From positions 5,952,001-6,016,000 of the forward strand of contig OZ234498.1 in assembly GCA_965153455.1 (NCBI GenBank): a stretch of DNA of 64,000 bases, given 5' to 3'. A program made the translations under genes and the position numbers. Positions 48,101 through 60,849 of this stretch are shown here, one piece after another. Positions within the stretch are counted from its first letter, which is position 1; each line of letters starts with the position of its first letter. Below the pieces are notes generated by a model that saw only the letters and a list, made by a program, of their open reading frames with translations, was not told the origin of the DNA and did not search any database. Source of the DNA: Sphagnum compactum (taxonomy: Eukaryota > Bryophyta > Sphagnopsida > Sphagnales).

Positions 48101-49803
48101 AACACTCAGGTTACCAAATCCGGTCGATCTTGAGGTTGTTGTCCGAGCAGCAACGCTCTCTTGATTTCAAGCCATTGGGGATTGCAAGTGAATGTACCAA
48201 ACGCATCCGGGCAGCCGGCCCATCTGCAGATTGCCATGGCATCTTGATAATTCTGAACCATGTGACGTGGACCTACTGTGAAAGAAGATGGCAAAATGAT
48301 CCTCTGTTCAATGGCAGCAGTGTTATTGTCCCTTGCAACGATGGCATCCTGAAGGCTTTGATAAAGATCCGCGTGAAGTTTTTTTTTATTCAAGCGCAGA
48401 TACTTCAAGCGACTTTGTTCGATAGCCGCATAAGCATCCACAATGTATTGATGTCGCAATTGGTCACCCCGAAGCAACGCAATGCCATCAGTGTCTCGAT
48501 GTTGAAGTCGATAACCATAAAATTCGGCCATTGTCACATTGCAATGCTTTCTTTGAAGCTCAGATTTTTCCGCATGGTCTTCATCCAAATCTGCATCAGC
48601 AACAACACCATTGAGTGAAATATTTGGATGCCATCCATCCTCACCGTAAGGAAATAGCAACGAATAATGTAGAGCCATGTATCCCACATGTAGTTTGGAA
48701 ATGCACTGAAACGGGCCAGCTTGCTGAGCAAGGACGACGTCACGTCTGTCTACAGCCTCAGAACCATCTCCTACCATCAATGCAGCGACTTCATCGGCCG
48801 TCGACACATTATATCGACAGGCATCCTTTGTTCGAGAGGCAATGAGACGTAATTTCGAATCCATGGGAGCACCTTCTGTTGCCATCATATCCCTTGCCAT
48901 TTTGAACACTTCGACATAGGGATTGATATTGTACATCATGGTCAACAATTGATTCAACGTCGTTGGATCAAGCGATGGCATAATGGCATGGCAGTTTTAA
49001 TGTTCGCATTTCGTATCATGAATGTACAGCTGTGCAAACTGTGGACGTTGTCCTTCGACAGGACATAAGGATCTGATTTTGTGATAAAGCTCACCTTGAA
49101 TGTGAAAGGAGTACGGTCCAGGGCTTCTTGTTACCGACTCATCAACTTTGGCACTGAGCGAAGTGAATGTCAACACCGAATTGTAAATGCGAATCTGATT
49201 TCGAAATTTGACGGCACTGCTCTCTTTGCTGGTTAAAAGAACTTCCAGCTCTTGCGGTGTTGCAGGAAGACTCGACAACAGAACTTTGCCATTCTCGCAA
49301 CATAGAGAAAATTGTGGGTTGTTGTAGCTCGGCTTTGCCAATCGTTCTTTGATCCACATTTTCGTGTTGCAGAATCCACATATTGTCTCCATTTTTCCAC
49401 AATCCCATCGTCTCAGAGCTGACGCATCTTCGTCTCTAAACAATTGCAATGCGTCATTGCTAAGAGAAGGTTGTGCACGTGTTGTCGTTTGTCGTACAGT
49501 TCGCCGTTCTCGACATAGACGATTACTTCGCTGTTGCAACATTTCAGATGGCCCGGCCGACTTTGTACGTTGCCTGGCACGTCGTTCTCTCTGTAGGCAA
49601 TTGCGACGTTCATGTGCAGATTTTGACGTGTCTTGATTGAATTCTGCTGGAACATCAATATGTGGAACAAGATTTTCCAAAGAGTCAGTTTGCTCGTCAT
49701 TCTGCTGAGCTTCTAGCTGCTGTTGAAGGGCCGCCAAAGCAGCCAAAGCACTACCATGTTACACAATGAGTGCACACATACGTTCTTGTATGTCTTCGGG
49801 CAT
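45168..49803 (-). pseudogene. Helitron Rep/helicase (RepHel), decayed
   Basis: Rep nicks and joins the Helitron ends by rolling circle and a fused PIF1-type helicase unwinds DNA. Starting at the ATG at 49803, blocks run in order. First is a Helitron-like N-terminal domain (FCNTKMWIKERL, QFSLCCENGKV, GPYSFHIQGELYHKI). The HUH motif follows as RGLPHAHILIF near 47990, then the tyrosine block VKYLFKYVYKGHD near 47555. The helicase comes last: [38 protein letters not shown], and AFAITINKSQGQTLNNVGVY. Lesions: a stop after LIV near the start; TAA at 48997-48999; TGA at 48106-48108; a frameshift near 47808; TAG at 47531-47533; a frameshift near 46470; TAA before EDIDPDW near 45937; TGA at 45243-45245. 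Walker A has Arg in place of Gly (GGTRKT). The 5' Helitron end was not found. The element is inactive. Confidence 0.9.
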
Positions 49804-51301
49804 TATGGAGAATATATGTTAAGTTTGTTGTTGATATTGATATCAAAATCTTGGAGGGGGGTCTCCTGCACTCTTGTCTGCTAATGCCGTGTGTGCATGT
49901 ATACCTTTTTTGGTGTATTTGTTGCCCTGCCTGTTAGCTAGACTGCTTGTTTTATTTTGCTTCAAACTCACCCTGTTAGGATCAGTCTCCCCCTTGTTTA
50001 CACATAACACTCCTCGTGGTGTGACCATAGAAAGTGGGTCAAACTTATCCAAATATATCTCCACGGACAGCCTCATCTTGGCCCACATCAATAACACAAA
50101 AACATTGTCAACTTTCTAGTGTAAGTCTGAGCCGGCCCTTTTATTTATTGGAAAAATTTCGCTAAAAAGTGAAATTAAAAATTGAAAAATTGAAAAAGAA
50201 GTGATTTTGAGGGGAAAAATAGTAAATAGTAATACTATTTTAAAATTTGGATCACATAAGGTATCAATCTTTTTGAAAAATTTAGACTCATGAGTTAACA
50301 ATTTCATTGGCAAAGTAATACCCCTGGTTATCAATTTACTTGGGTTTTTTTTTAAATAATACATTATGCATACAAGTCAATTTTCAAATACTCACCTTGC
50401 ACTCACCTTGCAAACCACCAGTTATATCTCGACTCCTTAAAATAAATCAAACATGCACTTAAAATTGCTGGGTCTTTGCCAGTTCTTTCATCAAACCCAG
50501 TAGTTCCCATAGGTTCTCAAAACTCTATTCCCAATAGCACCACACGTGACACCTTATGTTAGTCACATCTTTTGTCCAAAGGTATATACTTGTCTTTACG
50601 TCAGTCATATCCTTTGTCCAAAGGTTTTTTCTTTTTCTTTTTCTTCTTTTTCTCATTAGTGCTTTCTTTGTTCTTCTTCTCTTCCACCATCATTTTTGTC
50701 TTTTCTGTTGTTGTCATTCATGAGTCAAATGAAAAAGCAAGGTACCATGTGCAAAGGATTGGAGTAATGACAAAGCTGCCAAATGAAGAAGGGAAAAACC
50801 CTACCAAAAATATTTCCAGACATTGAAGAAGGATCATCAGATAACACACATGAAGATTATTTGCACAATAGTTGAAGAAACCCACATTATTTATGGGCAA
50901 GCAAACTTTTGATATCTATTTTCATGTTCTCTCATCATCAGCAGCAATTCACTGCCAAATTTTGAAGCAAACAACACACTCTGATGCACAGCTTGGAATT
51001 GAAGCCGCCTCGAATATGGTATTGTAGGTATTGGAATATTACATCTAGCCAAGTGGCTTTGCCAACTCCAGCATCAATACAATCTGTACTACATACACCT
51101 TGCTTTCATAGTAGAGCTGAACGACATCCTGGAAATCTACAGAGAACTTACAGTGTTAACTACACATTCTAATGTCTAATTGTCAAAATGGCACCCACCG
51201 TCTTTATATCATGGTACGCGGCTGTTGAATCCGGTATGTGTGGCTCTTCCTCGGAAGGTGACTCCGACTGGACAGAGAAAAGAACAAAAAGAAGGAAGAG
51301 C
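49804..51301. other. 5' side of Helitron B and intergenic DNA, no gene seen
   Basis: A short duplicated motif, (T/C)CTTTGTCCAAAGGT, occurs at about 50568 and 50610. Nothing else is recognised. The Helitron 5' terminus should lie somewhere here. Confidence 0.4.
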
Positions 51302-51478
51302 TCAGGAAAGTCCAAGAGTCCTACCGTCCTCAATATCCACATCTAATAACTTTCGAGCAACTTCCTCTAGGTGCAACTGATCCTGATACTCTAGAAACTC
51401 TTCAAGATCGGCAAGCTCTTCAAAGTCTTCCGCAAATTGGACTTGCTCACCATCAGAACCGGCAAACTTCGAACTCAT
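51302..51478 (-). CDS. Small acidic open frame, 58 residues, unknown
   Basis: From ATG at 51478 to TGA at 51302. The product is strongly acidic and helix-prone, for example FAEDFEELADLEEFLEYQD then LHLEEVARKLLDVDIED. I do not recognise it. Its regular Glu/Leu composition stands out from the AT-rich surroundings and might be a surviving first exon of a transposon protein; GGTAGGAC near 51317 could be a donor. No start context or neighbour supports expression, so it could also be chance. Confidence 0.25.
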   Translation of the reverse strand: MSSKFAGSDGEQVQFAEDFEELADLEEFLEYQDQLHLEEVARKLLDVDIEDGRTLGLS

Positions 51479-53400
51479 CCAAACTTTCCGGAAAGCAGGA
51501 TCGGTGCATTACAAAATTGACCGAAAAAAAACAAAAAAACGCATTACATGTGGTCATGTGTAAATATTATTCATCATACATGGTGATTATTTATGCACCG
51601 TCCAGCAAGCAAGCAACACATGGAGGATGATGATGTATCTAAATAGGGACATGGATGGAGGGCCATTCCTGGTTTATTTCCTTCCCATTCTTGGTGGGCA
51701 GAAAGTTGCAGTGTTAGTGTCAGACTCAATAGAGGGATGGTGTGTAGCCGGCAACCTCAGAGCTTCCAAGGTGTTGATTCGCATGCACGACCGGACGGAT
51801 GGACAGAGGGACGACGGGACGGATGGACGACGAGACGGATTCAGGGGAAGCTTCATTTCATCCCGACGTCCTTTAATATATGTAATAGTGAAAATATTTC
51901 ACTATTTTGACAAAATGGGTGTTTAGTGTTTTGGAATTTTTATTTTTATTTTTTGGATATATGAAGATGGTTTTAGTTTCATTTTACAATTGTTTAGGAT
52001 TTGATTAAATTTGTAGCATGGTTTTTGAGTGTTCCTTGTATGCTTGATTTGAATATTCCATCATTGGGGGCTTTTTTATTTTGGGGCATGCCTTCAGGCA
52101 TTGGATGTTAGGTAATGTGCGAAAGCACATATAAAAATGTTTTTAGTGAATGTGTGTTGTAGTCTAAAATGTGAGTAGTCATCAAAGTTTGTGATTGGTA
52201 ATGTGTGGCAAGAAGGGCTCAGTTTTCTAACATTGAAAGGTTTCCCCAACAAAGTTTTGTCCGAATTTTTTTCAGCACACCTTTAAAAATGTTATCATTT
52301 TTCACTTCATCCAAACTCATCCTGCAAATGAAAATTACCCAAAATAGTAACAAAAAATAAAATAATAATCAATACCATGCACTGGTATATAGTAATGAAC
52401 AAATTTTAATTGAAAAATATGGACTAATTTTTTTTTGTTTGTGTCTTTATATACATGCATTTGTGTGTATGGTGTTTATTTGGGATAATTCATTAGCACT
52501 TAGTATATTATATATTATAATATTAAAACATAGATTAAAAAGTTTTGTATGAAAATTTTTATTCATGAAAATTTATTTAAATGATTTAAAATGGGTCATA
52601 TGTTCAAAAGTTCATATCATAATTTTTTTTTGACCGAATTTCAAAAAAAAAAAATGTATAGTAAAAACAAATTCAATTTTTGTTCATATGGACTTTTTGA
52701 GTGCATTAATCATCACATAATCCTTATTTAACATTTTTTTTTATAAAAATAATTTAATGTTAAAATATGAACTATTTAAAATATTATATTTATTAAAAAT
52801 GAGCCACCCTAATTTGCAACTAGAAATTTTCGAGTAATTTGAAAAAATAAAATTGAATAGCAATAGCCGAACATAAGCCTAATTTTGCAATAGTTCTTGA
52901 AGTAAATTTCACAGTGTAAGTATTTGGAAAGCAGCTTCATATTCACGAACATCCCTCTTTTAGAAAGAGAAGGGAATTTTAGTGTAGGGTAAAGCCTGAG
53001 GTTGAGGGCATTACAGAAATAATAAAAGGCCAATGTGAGGCAATAGCCGAAAATAGCCCTAATTTTGCTAAATTTTCTTTGGGTTCAGCCAATCAAAATG
53101 CCACATGGGGGGGGTAGGGGGGGGGGATTTTAAAACTATCCCTGAAAAATATGTGCCCTTGCTAAGTGTCAAGCTGAAAAGAGTTAAGTTATAGAGGGTG
53201 TGGCACATGGCCCCCTGTATTTTCCAACGTGGCACTTGGTCATTGGCTAAAACACACGAAATTTTTGTCCTTTTCTTTGTCTAGTTTTTGGATTTTTTAG
53301 TCCAGAAACCCCGTAATCAGCGAGGAGCTTAATACTTAACCCTAATACTTAACCCCCCGACTGCTTGGTCCGGTCAAAGGGGGAGCAAGTGACCACTTGA
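51479..53400. other. AT-rich intergenic DNA, no gene seen
   Basis: A GACGGATGGAC-type simple repeat lies at 51789-51838. The motif AATAGCCGAA(C/A)ATA followed by CCTAATTTTGC occurs at about 52860 and 53042, 182 bp apart. G-runs occur at 53106-53130. Nothing else is recognised. Confidence 0.5.
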
Positions 53401-54123
53401 CACTTGTCAACAACTGGTTGGTTACCTGGTCCATAACCGCGTGGTCGGTCTTCTTCGCAAAGCCGCAGAGCAGGAGAGCGCTCGATGGCTGCCAGCAGTG
53501 CTTCTTCTTGGCCTAGGGTTTGCAGCGCTGGATGGAATAGGGCCTTTTTCGCGACTGCCATCTGTCTCGTCCATCTGCCATCTGCCGCCAAGTGGAAGTG
53601 CCAAGACAGATCGGAGTTCGAAAAGTTCGGCAGTTTTTGCGGGGGTTGCAGGCAGGTGTGTTTCTTGGATCGCGTTCTGTTCCTGTTCCATCAACGAGAT
53701 GTTGAACCTAATAAGCTCGATGGAAGGCTTGGACGATTTTTTTGGTATTTTCTGGAGCTAAGTGGTTGTGAGATTCGACACAGGAATGGATAGAGTGCTC
53801 TGTGCTTGACACGCGACGCGAACGGCCTGTTCTTTGCGCGTACACTCCCTTTGGCCTCTGGTTTCTCTCTGCTTGTTACATTGAATTGTAGACAGACGGT
53901 GATTCTTTTCTCGTGGGACCCGATGGGAGAGGTAAGTAGCAATCTGGAAAGTGCTCGATGCCTGAGATGGCTAATGTATCTGACGACAGACAGAAGAGGA
54001 GCGGGAGCAGGGACGTCATCTCGAAGATCTATGTGACATTAGTGGCAGAATGTATGCATTTTGCTGCATTTCGCTTGTTGCGCTCATAGAAGCAAACACT
54101 CTCCGGGTACAAAACCGAAAACG
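53401..54123 (+). promoter_or_regulatory. Probable leader/promoter region of the ORP gene
   Basis: The base composition changes from AT-rich to mixed GC at about 53330. In the frame of the ORP start a TAG lies at 54040-54042 and no ATG comes before 54124. A GAGAG/GTAAGT donor-like site at about 53933 suggests a leader intron. No promoter element can be fixed by eye. Confidence 0.35.
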
Positions 54124-57100
54124 ATGCCATCAGAGACGAACACTCTTCACAGATCCTTGAAGGATCGTCACGTCACACGGCAGGGTGCAAATTCTGGTAA
54201 AGCTATTCCGGCTGCGCGCCCTCATCATCCTCTTGTTTCTACTAATGAGCATCTATCCTTCTCTCCCGAGGTGAGCGCTGAGCGTGAGAGCAGCGACAAT
54301 CATATTTCTTCCCCTCCCGACATGTCAGGCGGGATCGGAAAGGTCTCATCGGAAGGATACACGATGAAGTCTGCCACGAATTTCTCGGGAGAGCTTTTTC
54401 AGGTTATGGAGAGCAAGATCCAAACTCCGCAAGTGGCAGGAGTGAGTAACAATACTGCCGGACTCCTCTACAAGTGGGTGAACTATGGGAAAGGATGGAG
54501 GCCTCGATGGTTTACTTTCCAGGCAGGCGTGCTTTCCTACTACAAGGTTCACGGCCCTGACAAAGTCACACTGAACCAAGAGAGCTACAAAGGATTCCGG
54601 TTGATTGGAGAGGAGGGACAACGCCTGATGCGGAAGCATAAACACTTTTACAGTGATCACAAGAACAACCCCGGAAGAGCTTGTGGCGAGATCCATTTGA
54701 AGGTAAAATCTTTGCAACATTGGGCACTGGATTATTTAGCCTATAGAATCTGACTTTGGTGAATTTCCTTGCATTCTTGAGAGAAAGTGCACAAGAGTGC
54801 AACAGTGGGAGGTTCCCACTGACTTAAGTTATGAAGATCGTGATCCTTCTCGGGTATGAGATACATCTGAACTTGTTCACCTGTTGCTGCAAAGTCTTAG
54901 GTTAATGGGTTTGGTGAAGAAGCTTTTTGGAGGAGTGTACATGCTCTCTCAACAGACAGTTGTACACCATTCCTAGGATTGTATGTGAATAAAAAGACCT
55001 ACAGCAAGGGACCATTGATCTTCTCATTTGTATGACTAGAAGGAAGTGACATGGGCTTTGACCACTCCTTGTCATCAGATGTTTCTTTGGGTAGTAGAGA
55101 GTTACTGTCCATGTGAAAGAAGGAAATTATTGTCTTAAAACCTTTTCTAGTGTTCCTAGCGAAGATGATGCCAGTATGACAGATCTGATAGATAGAGGTT
55201 CATGATGCCAATTGCTGTCTCTCATTCATCACATTGGATTCAATTACTCCCTTGATAATCCAAACCATTGCCAATTTTTTCTTTCACCTACTGATTTCAG
55301 TTTCAGCATTGCTAAGGCTGCTTGTGTTTCTGGGGGAATTGGTGGTAATAGGTCTCAACACTCCGAAATAGCCAGTCGGATGACAAGAAGTTCTACATCT
55401 ACTCAGGCACAAAGACTCTTCATCTCCGAGCAGAGACAAATGCAGATAGAACAGCGTGGTTTGAAGCCTTGCAGGCAGCTAAAGATTGTTTCCCACGCAG
55501 CTCATTGCTGATTGGCATCACTCCCCCAGCAGACGAGATCACAATTTCTACAGAGAAGCTGAGGTCAAAGCTAATTGAACAGGGCTTGTCACAAGATGTT
55601 GTGATTGAGTGTGAGAAGATCATGTTGGCTGAATTCTCAAATGTTAAGGAGCAGTTGCAGGTTATGCAGGACCGTCGTACACACTTACTTGAACGATTGC
55701 AACGGCTGGAGGTATCTCCTAGCACCACAATCTTCTAGTGTGCTTATGATCAAATTTGCTTGCTTGTAACAACCTGCAAAGTTCAAAAGCTTTCCTTGAC
55801 AATGATATGGTGGTTGGAGTCACTGGTTTGCATCTTATGCAAATTTTTAATGATTTCTTCTCCACCCACACTACTTTGTTGCATTGTGGTGCAGGCTGAC
55901 AAGGTGGAATTGGAGACAAATGTTGTGGACGAAATGCAGAGCCAAGGGGGGGGTGATGGTATTCATCGGCTGAAGAGATATTATGGTAAGTATACATCAG
56001 ATATGTGCATATGGAAATGAGTGGCTCAAATGTTGCTCATTGTAAGTGAAAGGCTTGTGAGACAATCACATCAGGACCAGTCATAGTGATGTCATTAGTG
56101 CAGCTTCTCCAGGATTTGTGCATCTCTTCTGATATGTTGCTCTGGTGATTTGCACTGGCATTGAGTTTATTTCTGTAGAGAATGCTCTGCAGAATTTGAT
56201 CTCACCTGAGACTTTACTTTATTGTGCTGCAGATGGGAGTGATACTGAAACAGATGATGACCATGACAATGGACGGAGTGGTGATGGTGAGAGTGATGAT
56301 GAAGAAGAAGAATTTTTTGACACTAAAGACTCACTTAAGAGTTCGGGATCCATCCAGAAACAGACTTCAGTCAGTGAACTCAATATGGAGTTAGTTGGAT
56401 TGAATTATCCAGAAGTCCGTCGCAGGAAGTCTCTGCCACAACCCAAGGAGAAGGAGAAGAGTGTGAGTTTGTGGTCAATGATCAAGGATAATATTGGCAA
56501 GGATCTCGGCAAGGTCTGCCTGCCTGTGTACTTTAATGAGCCAATTTCATCCTTGCAGAGGTGTTTTGAGGATGTTGAGTATTCCTACCTCCTTCATCGT
56601 GCATATGAGTATGGAAAGAGGGTAATGCATACTTAAACCCCATGGAAAAGTTCACTTTTCAGTAGTTGTTGCATTCTCCCAGAAACATGTTGGAAAATGG
56701 AATAAGGAAAGCCTGTTGAGCAATGCATATTGACTGCCAAGAAGTCCACTGTCCACTCTGCCCATGCAGATATTTTGTGCAAATTTGCAAGGATTTTCAT
56801 GTTGGCCCCATTCTATCCTATAAAACAGAGTTAAACTACAAATGTCGTTCCTCACAGTTGGCCAGTTGCTGTGCAGCAGGCTTTAGTGTTCTGAACAGTA
56901 GCACCATAGGTTTAGGACTCAATTTTGAGTCCTTTGTGTGCAGGGGGATAGTCTTATGAGGATTTTGTGCATAGGAGCATTTGCTGTCTCAGGTTACTCC
57001 TCAACAGAGGGTCGTACCTGTAAACCTTTCAATCCCCTGCTTGGTGAGACTTATGAGGCAGATTTTCCTGACATGGGTGTGCGTTTTGTTTCAGAAAAGG

Positions 57101-59107
57101 TCAGTCTCGTGTCCCACCTCTTGTGCTTTTAGACCAGGAAACTTTGCAAAAGTAAATGCTGTGATCAGCAGTTTCTCCAAATTGGTTCAAGAAGAGACTT
57201 TGTAGGTTGCAAGGACATGCTTCACTAAGCTTAAGGGACTGTGGCTGTATTCCAAGTAAGCTAACCCTGACCTGGATGGACTGACAAGGAAGGTCAGTCA
57301 TCATCCAATGATTCTTGCCTGCCATTGCGAAGGCCGAGGGTGGAAGTGTTGGGGAGACAGTAATTTGAAAAGCAAATTCTGGGGCCGCTCAATCCAGCTT
57401 GACCCTGTGGGTACCATTACACTTCAGTTTGATGATGGTGAAGTCTTTCAGTGGAGCAAGGTATTTTGTAACTGTGATCCTCTTTGACCTCCTTCCATGT
57501 TCCTTATGGAGGATAACCATGTCATCACAAAGTGTTGGTGACATTTCCTTGCTATGGATTGGTCATATAGGAAGCCTAATATATGACCTTTATTGTTGTT
57601 CCATAATTTTGAAGGTCGGTTATGCATGTGGCAGGTGACAACATCAATAAACAACTTGATACTAGGCAAGCTCTATGTTGATCATTATGGCACCATGCGC
57701 ATTCAGGGTAACCGGGAGCTCTCATGCAGGCTCAAGTTCAAGGAGCAGTCCATTGTAGATCGCACTCCTCACCAGGTACTTAAAACCAAAGAGCTCATCT
57801 CAGCTCTACCTCCTTGCTGACTCTGCTCCCAGTCTTTCTGCATTTTGACAATACTCTGCAGTGGGGCAAAACCTAGAGCAGATACAAATAGCTGTGTGTT
57901 CAAATGTCTTCTAGTCATGGCAGCTCATCACTGCTGCTATTCATGAAGAAGGTGACGGTCTAACGCTTTGTGAGTGACCAACTCCCTTAAGGTTATGACC
58001 TGCTCATTGTTATGTTACCGTCAAAGTGTTGTTGTGGAGATTTATCTGCAATCTCAAAGATATGTGTGATCATATTTGTGGGTTGTTGCAAGGAGTCAAA
58101 TTTGATAATTAATTGATTCTACAGCATTTTATGGTAGAGCACAGAGCACAATCATGTTCCTTTGACAAGGCTGTTAGCAATTTGTTCATAGGTAATGAGT
58201 ATATTATTATGTATTCATATGTAACTAAGAGTTCTGACAAAAATATCCGAAGCAGGTGCAAGGATTTGTGCATAACAAAAGTGGGGAGAAGCTAGCAACA
58301 CTTTTTGGTAAGTGGGATGAGGCCATGTACTATGTAATGGGGGATGTTGGTGCAAGGCACAAGAGTTATGATCCGATGTCTGAGGCGGTCCAATTGTGGC
58401 GGCGTGCTGATCCTCCTGAAAACATTACACGATATGATCTTACAGCATTTGCTATATCATTGAATGAGCTCACTCCAGGGCTAAAGGTACTTGACTCATT
58501 CTGAATATCATGTCCTGCTTCTCTTGGTTGATTTTGCAAATGACTTGAGCTGGGAATGGGTTGAAAGCTGGATCCCTATTTCTGTTCAGCTGAGTTCCTG
58601 TTTGTGGAGCAGTAGCTTCTGATAGGATATAGCAATACTTTAATTTTGCAGGAGAGGTTGCCACCAACAGACTCAAGGCTACGACCTGATCAGCGGCATT
58701 TGGAGAATGGTGAATATGATGATGCAAATGCAGAGAAATTACGGTTGGAGAGAAAACAGCGACGGGTGAGTCATAATACACATGGACTTCTTGTTTGTCT
58801 TTTATGCTGTTGATTGAAAAATTGTCGAGGGAAATTGTGCTGACAATTATGAGGGGCACTGAGAAGTCTGGTCAGGTGCAGGAGGCAAGTGCTGTGTTTC
58901 TGAAAGCCAAAATTGTGTGTGGATCTGTTTCTGTAATAGGCTCGGATGGAGCAGGAGGCAGGATGGCAACCACGGTGGTTTCACAAGGGAAACACAAGCA
59001 ACTCATATGAGTATATAGGTGGTTATTGGGAGGCAAGGGAAGATGGGAAGTGGGATAATTGTAGGGATATTTTTGGGCCAGATCAGACAGAGGTTGAGAA
59101 TTGCTAG
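54124..59107 (+). CDS. ORP: Oxysterol-binding protein-related protein (PH + ORD)
   Basis: ORPs move sterols or phospholipids between membranes at contact sites. Exons: 54124-54702, 55352-55711, 55895-55985, 56233-56621, 56944-57099, 57293-57460, 57635-57775, 58256-58486, 58652-58765 and 58940-59107. Phases close to 798 residues, close to the roughly 800 of plant ORP1-type proteins. A Ser/His-rich leader is followed by a PH domain from about residue 113 ([33 protein letters not shown], then [20 protein letters not shown]). A coiled-coil region and an acidic DETD-type stretch come next. The ORD has [20 protein letters not shown] and the signature [19 protein letters not shown] (EQVSHHPP in animals), then [27 protein letters not shown] and [15 protein letters not shown]. 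It ends VENC-TAG at 59107. The ATG at 54124 is the first in frame; a longer leader with an N-terminal Cys pair, as in relatives, would need an earlier start. Confidence 0.94.
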
Positions 59108-59590
59108 GCTCAATGAACATAGAATTAGAAATATTATTTATCCTTTTCGTGGGCAGACGAAAACACTTCTGGTTGCCAGAGCTCAACCTGAGGTTAGTTT
59201 GTAACATGAAAAGGTGCTGTTTTCTGTGCAGAGTGTAGATTTTTGTGATAATACTTATCCATGTAGAGTATTGTGGCTCAGCGAGTCGAGTATGATGTCA
59301 ATATTTTGGATGACCAGGCAAGGTTAATAGCAAAGTAATGAGATTTTATGGATCACAATTACAGAAATTGCAGGTCCCACACTCTTTTGCATTTTCTCAA
59401 GAAATCACAGTAGCACATCATACACCATTCTCTTTCACTGTTTCGTTCTCACCTTACTGTGTGCAGTTGTTGCCCTTGACTAGTCTATCCAGATTCCAAA
59501 TTCCAGATGTATGTCTCTGGAGCAAGACCTTTTTGTACAAGGGAAGGCACGGGGAGGAGGCTGTTTCAGCAGTTGAGGTCCCACAGCTGA

Positions 59591-59644
59591 GGGTGGAAGC
59601 TGGTAAAGTTTTATCTTGGATGTGAAGACATCCAGCTTCCACCC
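59591..59644. terminator. Perfect 13-bp hairpin downstream of ORP
   Basis: GGGTGGAAGCTGG at 59591-59603 pairs with CCAGCTTCCACCC at 59632-59644 over a 28-base loop. It lies about 480 bases beyond the ORP stop. It could be a 3' UTR structure or a tiny foldback; the terminator label is only positional. Confidence 0.35.
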
Positions 59645-59739
59645 TGCACATTAACTAATTTTTGTGCCAGAAAAAAAAGAGCACAAGCTGAGTGTCCAAG
59701 TACCCGGTCTTCACTATATGCAAGAGTAAGTGCAAGTCA

Positions 59740-60075
59740 AACAAGCTTTCTGTAATATATGCACATGATAATTCTGACGTTTCTCACTGGCCTAGCCCTA
59801 TCAGTAAATGTCTTCATTTACAAGAAGAAAACAAACACTGAAATGATCTCTCTCTAATATGCTGTCACAACTTTCCAATTTTGAGGTTTCTCATTGGCCT
59901 GGACATAGCCATCTCACTATCAGTCTTCAGTTTACAAAAAGAAAATGCAGGCTGAAATGAGCTCTCTGCAATATGCCATCACAACTTCTGGATTCTCAAG
60001 TTTCTCACTGGCCTGGACATAGCCTTATGACAATCAGTCTTCAGTTTATGAGAAGAAAAACTCAAGCTGAAATAA
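59740..60075. repeat. Tandem repeat, 107-114 bp, three units
   Basis: GTTTCTCA(C/T)TGGCCT begins units at 59779, 59886 and 60000. Each unit continues with CATAGCC, ATCAGTCTTCAGTTTA, AGAAGAAAA and CTGAAAT(G/A)A. No frame is open across it. Confidence 0.88.
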
Positions 60076-60540
60076 TTTCAAGTATTAGGGTCCAATTAAT
60101 GTAAGACCGTCATTTTTAAACTACATATCAAATGGGAATGCCTTAATCCAAACAAGTTCTCACACATTAATACTCTTAACCTTTGGTGGTGGATAATGCA
60201 ATAGTTGGTTGCAATCAATTACTCCAAAGAATTGGACAATTGTGAAACTTGAAAATGAAGCCTGTGGTTCACCTCTAATTGTCTAGGTCCCTTGCTCTCA
60301 ACATTTATGTAGAAAGCCATTTCTTCTCCACCTTAGTTTGGGAAGAAAATTTCAAAGTTAATGGTACCCTTGATACATCTGAAAACCTTTTTTAGCTACT
60401 ATCATGTGCGCCTCTTGGGATGCTGAAACAAATTGACTCGGAACAACTAACTACAAGAGACAAATATGGTCATGTGATAGTGTAATACGTTATTAGTCTT
60501 CCAATGAAGCTCTGGAGTTTTTGCTTTCTGATTCCGTGTC

Positions 60541-60834
60541 AACAAGGGGTGTATCACACTGTGGCCTTGTCATTTACATAAAAAAGTATCTTAAGGCAAA
60601 AGAAGAAGAATTATGGAAACTCAAATATTTCACCACGCAAAAATACACCTAATCTTCAAAAAAATCCTCTAAAAGAAACCAAAATCCTTCAAGATATCAT
60701 AACTCTATAACTAATCTCAAGTTTCAACACAAGCCAAAATATCATCTTTCACAAATCCGCACATAAAAAATAGACCTATTATTATTACCTAGGGCCCAAA
60801 ATCCCTTAAGCTACTATACTCTATAACAAATTTA
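60541..60834. repeat. Dispersed repeat, copy 2 of a 295-bp family
   Basis: This is the partner of 11330-11624, in direct orientation 49 kb away. It directly follows, on the minus strand, the reverse transcriptase/RNase H boundary of a copia relic, so it may be the 3' non-coding part or LTR of that element after an internal deletion. Confidence 0.85.
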
Positions 60835-60849
60835 AATTCACAATAAAAA

